A DNA stretch of 6,521 bases from SFWF01 sp045539095 (lineage in GTDB: Bacteria > Bacillota > Clostridia > Oscillospirales > Acutalibacteraceae). How positions within the stretch are numbered: the first letter of the stretch is position 1; every line of letters begins with the position of its first letter. The notes under the pieces are model-generated. The model worked only from the letters and a program-made list of their open reading frames with translations. It was not told the DNA's origin and did no database searches. Location: the NCBI GenBank assembly GCA_045539095.1, contig JAZQER010000064.1, positions 1-6,521 of the forward strand. Direction: 5' to 3'. The translations under genes were made by a program, and so were the position numbers. Positions 5,698-6,521 of this stretch are shown one piece after another.

Positions 5698-5895
5698 TCA
5701 CTTATCCTGTAGGTCTGCTTTTTTCTGTGCTCCGTCATGATAGACCTTCTGTGACGGCGCTTCAGTGTTCGGAATTATGGGATTTGCGTGAACTTTACCG
5801 CTCTTGGCTTTACCTTGAATCTCAGGAACAGGCACCACATCGTTTTTAGACTTTGTATGTGTTCGGTCAATGCGCTTCATACCCTGCTTTGCCAT
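5698..5895 (-). CDS. Small basic hypothetical protein, 65 aa
   Basis: I do not recognise a named family. The protein (MAKQGMKRIDRTHTKSKND...) is hydrophilic, lysine-rich and proline-containing, with no membrane segment, signal peptide, cysteine cluster or HTH; composition suggests a disordered or nucleic-acid-associated protein, which is inference. The ATG at 5893-5895 follows GAGGTGA at 5-nt spacing. A longer frame to 5913 would start upstream of that ribosome site and is rejected. It lies 41 nt downstream of the 107-aa gene with no terminator between, so co-transcription is likely, and it is followed at once by a strong hairpin. A clear TATAAT (5914-5919, minus strand) without a good -35 might give it a second promoter. 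Confidence 0.75.
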   Translation of the reverse strand: MAKQGMKRIDRTHTKSKNDVVPVPEIQGKAKSGKVHANPIIPNTEAPSQKVYHDGAQKKADLQDK

Positions 5896-5913
5896 TAAAA
5901 TCACCTCGGACAT

Positions 5914-5919
5914 ATTATA
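5914..5919 (-). promoter_or_regulatory. Possible internal promoter of the 65-aa gene (-10 only)
   Basis: TATAAT on the minus strand, preceded by GGG; none of the 16-18 nt spacings gives a recognisable -35. It would make a leader of only about 12 nt. It may be fortuitous in this AT-rich gap. Confidence 0.25.
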
Positions 5920-5936
5920 CCCAAATAGAAAATTAA

Positions 5937-6260
5937 TTATTTACGGTAATAGGTATAATAGACCGTCAGGTCCATATGCTCGCCGTTAATGGAATTAACT
6001 CCAGAAACAGTCATTCCATTGCCACTCATAAGGATAAAATATATAGCATCCTCAGCCATACAACGAAATACATCCTCGGCACCGCACATAACGCGAATCT
6101 CACCGTTAATTACCGCTACTCTGCCCGATTTTCCAAGAATAATTTCCTTTGCATTACCATCCTCATCGCGCACACGCTGTGTCACGTACTTGACCTCACG
6201 GCCATCCATTTTAGCAAGTACTTCCTCATTTTTTGGTTTTTTCTTAAAGAAATTAAACAT
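5937..6260 (-). CDS. Hypothetical cytoplasmic protein, 107 aa
   Basis: No family recognised. The protein starts MFNFFKKKPKNEEVLAKMDGREVKYVTQRVRDEDG and appears to be a small alpha/beta domain: alternating strands (EIILGKSGRVAVINGEIRVMCG), a short helix around AEDVFRCMAEDAIYF, and further strands (GNGMTVSGVNS, HMDLTVYYTYYRK). There is no signal peptide, and no helix is long enough to span a membrane. The ATG at 6258-6260 is preceded by TGAGG at 6-nt spacing; the frame can be extended to 6338 but this would run through the promoter. It is first in a probable two-gene unit with the 65-aa gene. Its own promoter is 26-54 nt upstream. Confidence 0.78.
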   Translation of the reverse strand: MFNFFKKKPKNEEVLAKMDGREVKYVTQRVRDEDGNAKEIILGKSGRVAVINGEIRVMCGAEDVFRCMAEDAIYFILMSGNGMTVSGVNSINGEHMDLTVYYTYYRK

Positions 6261-6285
6261 ACAAACCTCACAAGCTTTTTTCTGT

Positions 6286-6314
6286 ATAATATCACAAATT
6301 GAAACAATACGCAA
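6286..6314 (-). promoter_or_regulatory. Promoter of the 107-aa gene
   Basis: On the minus strand there is TTGCGT (6309-6314), a 17-nt spacer and TATTAT (6286-6291), with TGA immediately before it as an extended -10. Transcription would start near 6279, about 20 nt before the ATG. Confidence 0.65.
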
Positions 6315-6342
6315 TACACAGCTGCTTGCTTTGGGCATATAT

Positions 6343-6360
6343 TATTGTAGGTTTACAATA
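6343..6360. repeat. Small inverted repeat next to the IS end
   Basis: Perfect 7-bp arms TATTGTA (6343-6349) and TACAATA (6354-6360) with a 4-nt centre, 3 bp outside the presumed IS end. It could be a former target or regulatory site; nothing shows a function. Confidence 0.4.
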
Positions 6361-6406
6361 GATGTGTTACAGTAACGAATAAAAAAGAGTGACGAATGGA
6401 AAATCC

Positions 6407-6478
6407 TGTGTTACAGTTAAGTTGCTCAAATCAAAACGTACAGGAGGATAAACCATTCGTCATGAAAACTGTAACACA
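6407..6478. repeat. Crossing inverted repeats in the IS leader
   Basis: Element B, TGTGTTACAGTT (6407-6418), is inverted exactly at 6467-6478, and element A, GACGAATGG (6391-6399), is inverted exactly at 6453-6461. The order is A-B-A'-B', so the two pairs cross rather than nest. A direct copy of the first 11 bases of B is the presumed IS end (6363-6373). B' lies within the first codons of the transposase gene. Confidence 0.8.
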
Positions 6479-6521
6479 AACAATGCTGTATCGTCAAGCC
6501 TTAATTAAATATTCTTTAAGA
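6462..6521 (+). CDS. IS transposase, N-terminus only (20 codons)
   Basis: MKTVTQTMLYRQALIKYSLR is all that is present. It resembles the opening helix of HTH/DDE transposases of the IS481/IS3 type, recalled from related Firmicutes elements rather than proven here. AGGAGG (6442-6447) lies 14 nt before the ATG, a rather long gap; the next in-frame ATG (6483) is further still. The first codons overlap inverted copy B' of the terminal-type repeat. Confidence 0.6.
   Translation, partial: MKTVTQTMLYRQALIKYSLR

Larger units (their letters stand above)
6363..6521 (+). mobile_element. Left end of an insertion sequence, running off the window
   Basis: The element appears to start with TGTGTTACAGTA (6363-6374), a TGT-type terminus, followed by a short leader with several repeats of that end and a transposase-like start at 6462. 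The right end, target duplication and bulk of the transposase lie outside the window, so the boundary and family are provisional. Insertion is upstream of the promoter of the 107-aa gene and does not break a recognisable gene. Confidence 0.6.

Noticed and set aside
5976..6375. Long plus-strand frames opposite the 107-aa gene (5976-6302, 5989-6375)
   Set aside because: They have no ribosome site and read through the promoter of the minus-strand gene; the minus frame has a good start, promoter and plausible protein.
1..6521. tRNA, rRNA, CRISPR array, riboswitch or origin
   Set aside because: No cloverleaf, regular spacer-repeat pattern or recognisable riboswitch core was seen by eye on either strand.

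Overview
The window looks like chromosomal DNA of a low- to mid-GC Gram-positive anaerobe, probably an Oscillospiraceae/Ruminococcaceae-type gut member of the Clostridia. The grounds are strong AGGAGG-type ribosome sites, consensus TTGACA/TATAAT promoters, U-tract hairpin terminators, an Ltp-domain lipoprotein, a cytosolic GH43 enzyme and the style of the small hypothetical proteins. The taxonomy is inference from protein flavour only.

Left block (1-2421): a 2-oxoacid dehydrogenase E2 subunit (minus strand, TTG start, cut by the window edge just past its catalytic HxxxDG motif) is divergent from a full-length lipoate-protein ligase, lplA. The 230-bp gap holds a good promoter for each. The pairing makes sense: LplA attaches lipoate to the DKA lysine of the E2 lipoyl domain.

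Middle block (2392-3513), the most unusual part: a compact divergent pair lies between lplA and a decayed second copy of the lplA 3' end. It consists of a secreted lipoprotein with two Ltp repeats (minus) and a 68-aa XRE/Cro-type repressor (plus). The lipoprotein has a perfect consensus promoter (TTGACA-17-TATAAT) overlaid by two related palindromes with TATCCC/GGGATA arms, the likely operators of the small repressor. The only characterised relatives of the lipoprotein known to me are phage superinfection-exclusion proteins such as Ltp of Streptococcus phage TP-J34, so this may be a stand-alone, repressor-controlled phage-exclusion island. Nearly identical GAGCCAATC/GATTGGCTC terminator hairpins bound it on both sides, and the lplA fragment starts right after the second one. 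A 60-bp tract of that fragment is almost identical to the intact lplA while the rest has diverged, which points to duplication and gene conversion.

Right block (3523-6260, all minus strand): a two-gene operon (five-helix membrane protein, then a GH43 glycosidase with a discoidin-like C-terminal domain) and, upstream, a likely two-gene unit of small hypothetical proteins (107 aa and 65 aa). Promoters and terminators can be placed for both units.

Right edge (6363-6521): the left end of an insertion sequence on the plus strand, with the first 20 codons of a transposase-like protein and an unusual set of crossing 9- to 12-bp inverted repeats.
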